From an uncultured Holophagaceae bacterium (GTDB lineage: Bacteria; Acidobacteriota; Holophagae; Holophagales; Holophagaceae): a DNA stretch of 64,000 bases. A model generated the notes under the pieces. That model did not search any database. It saw only the letters and a list, made by a program, of their open reading frames with translations, and had not been told where the DNA came from. Position numbers and translations under genes: made by a program. The stretch covers positions 62,001-126,000 of the forward strand of contig CAIWKE010000010.1 of assembly GCA_903913215.1 (NCBI GenBank), given 5' to 3'. Positions 62,655 to 64,000 of this stretch are shown here, piece after piece; positions within the stretch are counted from its first letter, which is position 1; the number at the start of each line of letters is the position of its first letter.

Positions 62655-63317
62655 GTGCAACTCATCGAGGACCTTCAACAGGAGCACGAGCTCATCGAGC
62701 AGGTGCTGGGCTCCCTGCGCACCTTCGTGAACCTGCGCCTGGCGGGCCAGGGCGATCCAGCCGACGCGGTGCGCTTCCTGGCCTTCTTCCACCGCTTTGC
62801 CGGGGACTACCACCACGCCCGGGAAGAGGAGGTCTTTTTCAAGGCCCTGGTCGAGCAGTCCGAACTGCCCGCCGAACGCGGCCCCATCGCCGCCCTCACC
62901 GGGGAGCACCGGCGCATGGGCGGACTCCTGGAGGCCCTGGACCCCCTGCTGGGCGCCCCCCTGGACACCGAGGCCGACCGGGCGAGGGTATTGGAGCTGG
63001 CTCTGGACTACAGCCGCTCCCTCTGGCGCCACATCGACGCGGAGAACTCCGTGGTATTCCCCGAGGGCCAGGACCGCCTCCGCCGCAGCCATGTGAAGGA
63101 ACTGCCCTCCCGGCCCATGAGCGAGGCCGAGGCCACCGCCCGTCAGGGGGGCCTAGACCTGGTCCAGGCCTACAAGCCCCTCCACGACGCCGAGGTGCAC
63201 CGCGGCGATGGCTGCATCGCCTGCCCTTCCTTCGGCACCACCTGTGATGGCCTGGAGCGGGAATGGTGGACCGACCTGGACTGGGAAGACATGTATGACC
63301 GCATGAAGGGCGATTAA
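62655..63317 (+). CDS. Hemerythrin-like (HHE) domain protein with Cys/Trp-rich tail
   Basis: 220 residues. Four-helix HHE pattern with metal-ligand candidates in EHELIEQV, DYHHAREEEVFF, GEHRRMGG and HIDAENSVVFP (about 8-140). These bind a di-iron site in oxygen, NO or iron sensing/storage. An extra ~75-residue tail contains GCIACPSFGTTCDG and a Trp/acidic segment. GTG at 62655 has GAGG upstream, two nt after bioB, so the two are probably co-expressed. Confidence 0.88.
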   Translation: MQLIEDLQQEHELIEQVLGSLRTFVNLRLAGQGDPADAVRFLAFFHRFAGDYHHAREEEVFFKALVEQSELPAERGPIAALTGEHRRMGGLLEALDPLLGAPLDTEADRARVLELALDYSRSLWRHIDAENSVVFPEGQDRLRRSHVKELPSRPMSEAEATARQGGLDLVQAYKPLHDAEVHRGDGCIACPSFGTTCDGLEREWWTDLDWEDMYDRMKGD

Positions 63318-63446
63318 CTGGATTAATCCAAGCCCTGGTCAGAGCCGATGCCCAATGAGAGGCCGGTCCGGGGAAACTGTACCCGGATCCCAGGTCTGTA
63401 TTTCCGAAATAGTCTAAGTCCACTGGGTCCACCGCAGGGGTTGACG

Positions 63447-64000
63447 ATGCCACTGATCAAAGCCCTCTATGCCTTCCTGGAACGGACCTTCTTCGCCTCC
63501 CTGTTCCGGAAGCTGCTGGGCTGCATGGTGCCGATCTTCCTGCTGCTGGTCCTGCTGGGCTGGCAGAGCTTCCACCTGGCCCAGGGCCTCCAGCATGGCC
63601 CGGCAGATCCCGCCCTGCTGGTCCAGGCCGAACGCCTGGAGCGGCTGGCCTGGGTACTGCCCCTGCTCGCGCTGGGGCTGGCGCTGGGAGCCTACGCCAC
63701 GTTCCACCTCTCTGTGGTCGTGCCCCTGAAAAAGATCACCCGGCTCATCCAGGGCGGGGACTTCTCCCGGGACATCCAGGTCGACACCCACGATGAAATC
63801 CATGAACTGGCCGTAGGCTTCAACGCTTTCGCTGGCCAGATCCGAGACATCCTGGACTCTTCCAAGCGCCTGGGCCTCTCCATCGCCGTGGGCTCCACCC
63901 GCACCACCAAACTTGCCACCGATTCGGCCCGGGACGCCCAGCATCAGGAGGAGCTCTCCGAGCGCATCACCCGCACGAGCCAGGAAGTGGCCGAGGCCAC
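63447..64000 (+). CDS. Methyl-accepting chemotaxis protein, 5' part
   Basis: 184 codons visible; the gene continues past the right edge. Two membrane segments (about 21-44 and 67-90) with a very short periplasmic loop, then a HAMP domain (VVPLKKITRLIQGGDFSRDI) and the start of the signalling helix. AGGGG lies seven nt before ATG 63447. Ligand unknown; the short loop suggests sensing within the membrane or cytoplasm. Confidence 0.85.
   Translation, partial: MPLIKALYAFLERTFFASLFRKLLGCMVPIFLLLVLLGWQSFHLAQGLQHGPADPALLVQAERLERLAWVLPLLALGLALGAYATFHLSVVVPLKKITRLIQGGDFSRDIQVDTHDEIHELAVGFNAFAGQIRDILDSSKRLGLSIAVGSTRTTKLATDSARDAQHQEELSERITRTSQEVAEA

Overview
The window is high-GC, gene-dense bacterial chromosome from a Gram-negative organism. 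Supporting signs are three TolC/RND-type export parts lists, KDO-phosphate phosphatase, beta-barrel proteins ending in Arg-Phe, and lipoprotein signals. A membrane-anchored six-haem NapC/NirT-type cytochrome, fused branched-chain E1, FYDLN-type zinc-ribbon protein and many secreted peptidases fit Acidobacteriota, most likely Holophagae (Geothrix/Holophaga-like). That placement is inference from gene content. I see no insertion sequence, prophage, integrase, rRNA or CRISPR array.

Layout. 1-5039 (minus): a partner-switching module (STAS antagonist, RsbW-like kinase, PP2C phosphatase), then HtpX and a Ser/Thr kinase with a beta-helix tail that runs off the left edge. 5212-7638 (plus): GAF-like protein, FYDLN protein, adenosine-deaminase family enzyme. 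7719-13034 (plus): tRNA-Arg, tRNA-Leu, trigger factor, ClpP, HisC, RecQ. 13200-15340 (plus): multihaem cytochrome and cytidylate kinase. 15367-22273 (minus): ArsR regulator, TolC, adaptor, RND pump, DUF2892, DUF6132 and rhodanese proteins in one direction. 22458-24526: KdsC and a small barrel protein facing PurU. 24631-30187 (minus): M4 metallopeptidase with four near-identical Ig-like repeats, and an S9 peptidase. 30297-32462 (plus): IMP-GMP-type 5'-nucleotidase and thioesterase, separated and followed by dispersed/tandem repeats. 32747-38476 (minus): four envelope proteins of unknown function. 38617-49252 (minus): Mfd, nitroreductase, and a second RND efflux operon led by a TetR regulator with two operator-like palindromes. 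49421-58861: small membrane protein, S53 peptidase, quinone oxidoreductase, cold-shock protein, two paralogous barrel proteins, fused 2-oxoacid dehydrogenase E1, AmtB. 59006-64000 (plus): KdpDE-like two-component pair, BioB, hemerythrin-like protein, and the start of a chemotaxis receptor.

The most interesting unit is the 15.4-22.3 kb cluster, which places a cysteine-bearing ArsR repressor and an RND tripartite pump directly upstream of a DUF2892/DUF6132/rhodanese sulfur-handling set. It suggests export coupled to reactive-sulfur or metal stress. A second unusual signal is a family of 9-bp-periodic purine-rich repeats in several gene gaps. Two of its sub-families differ only by A-to-G transitions, and one has been tandemly duplicated together with the 3' end of the thioesterase gene.
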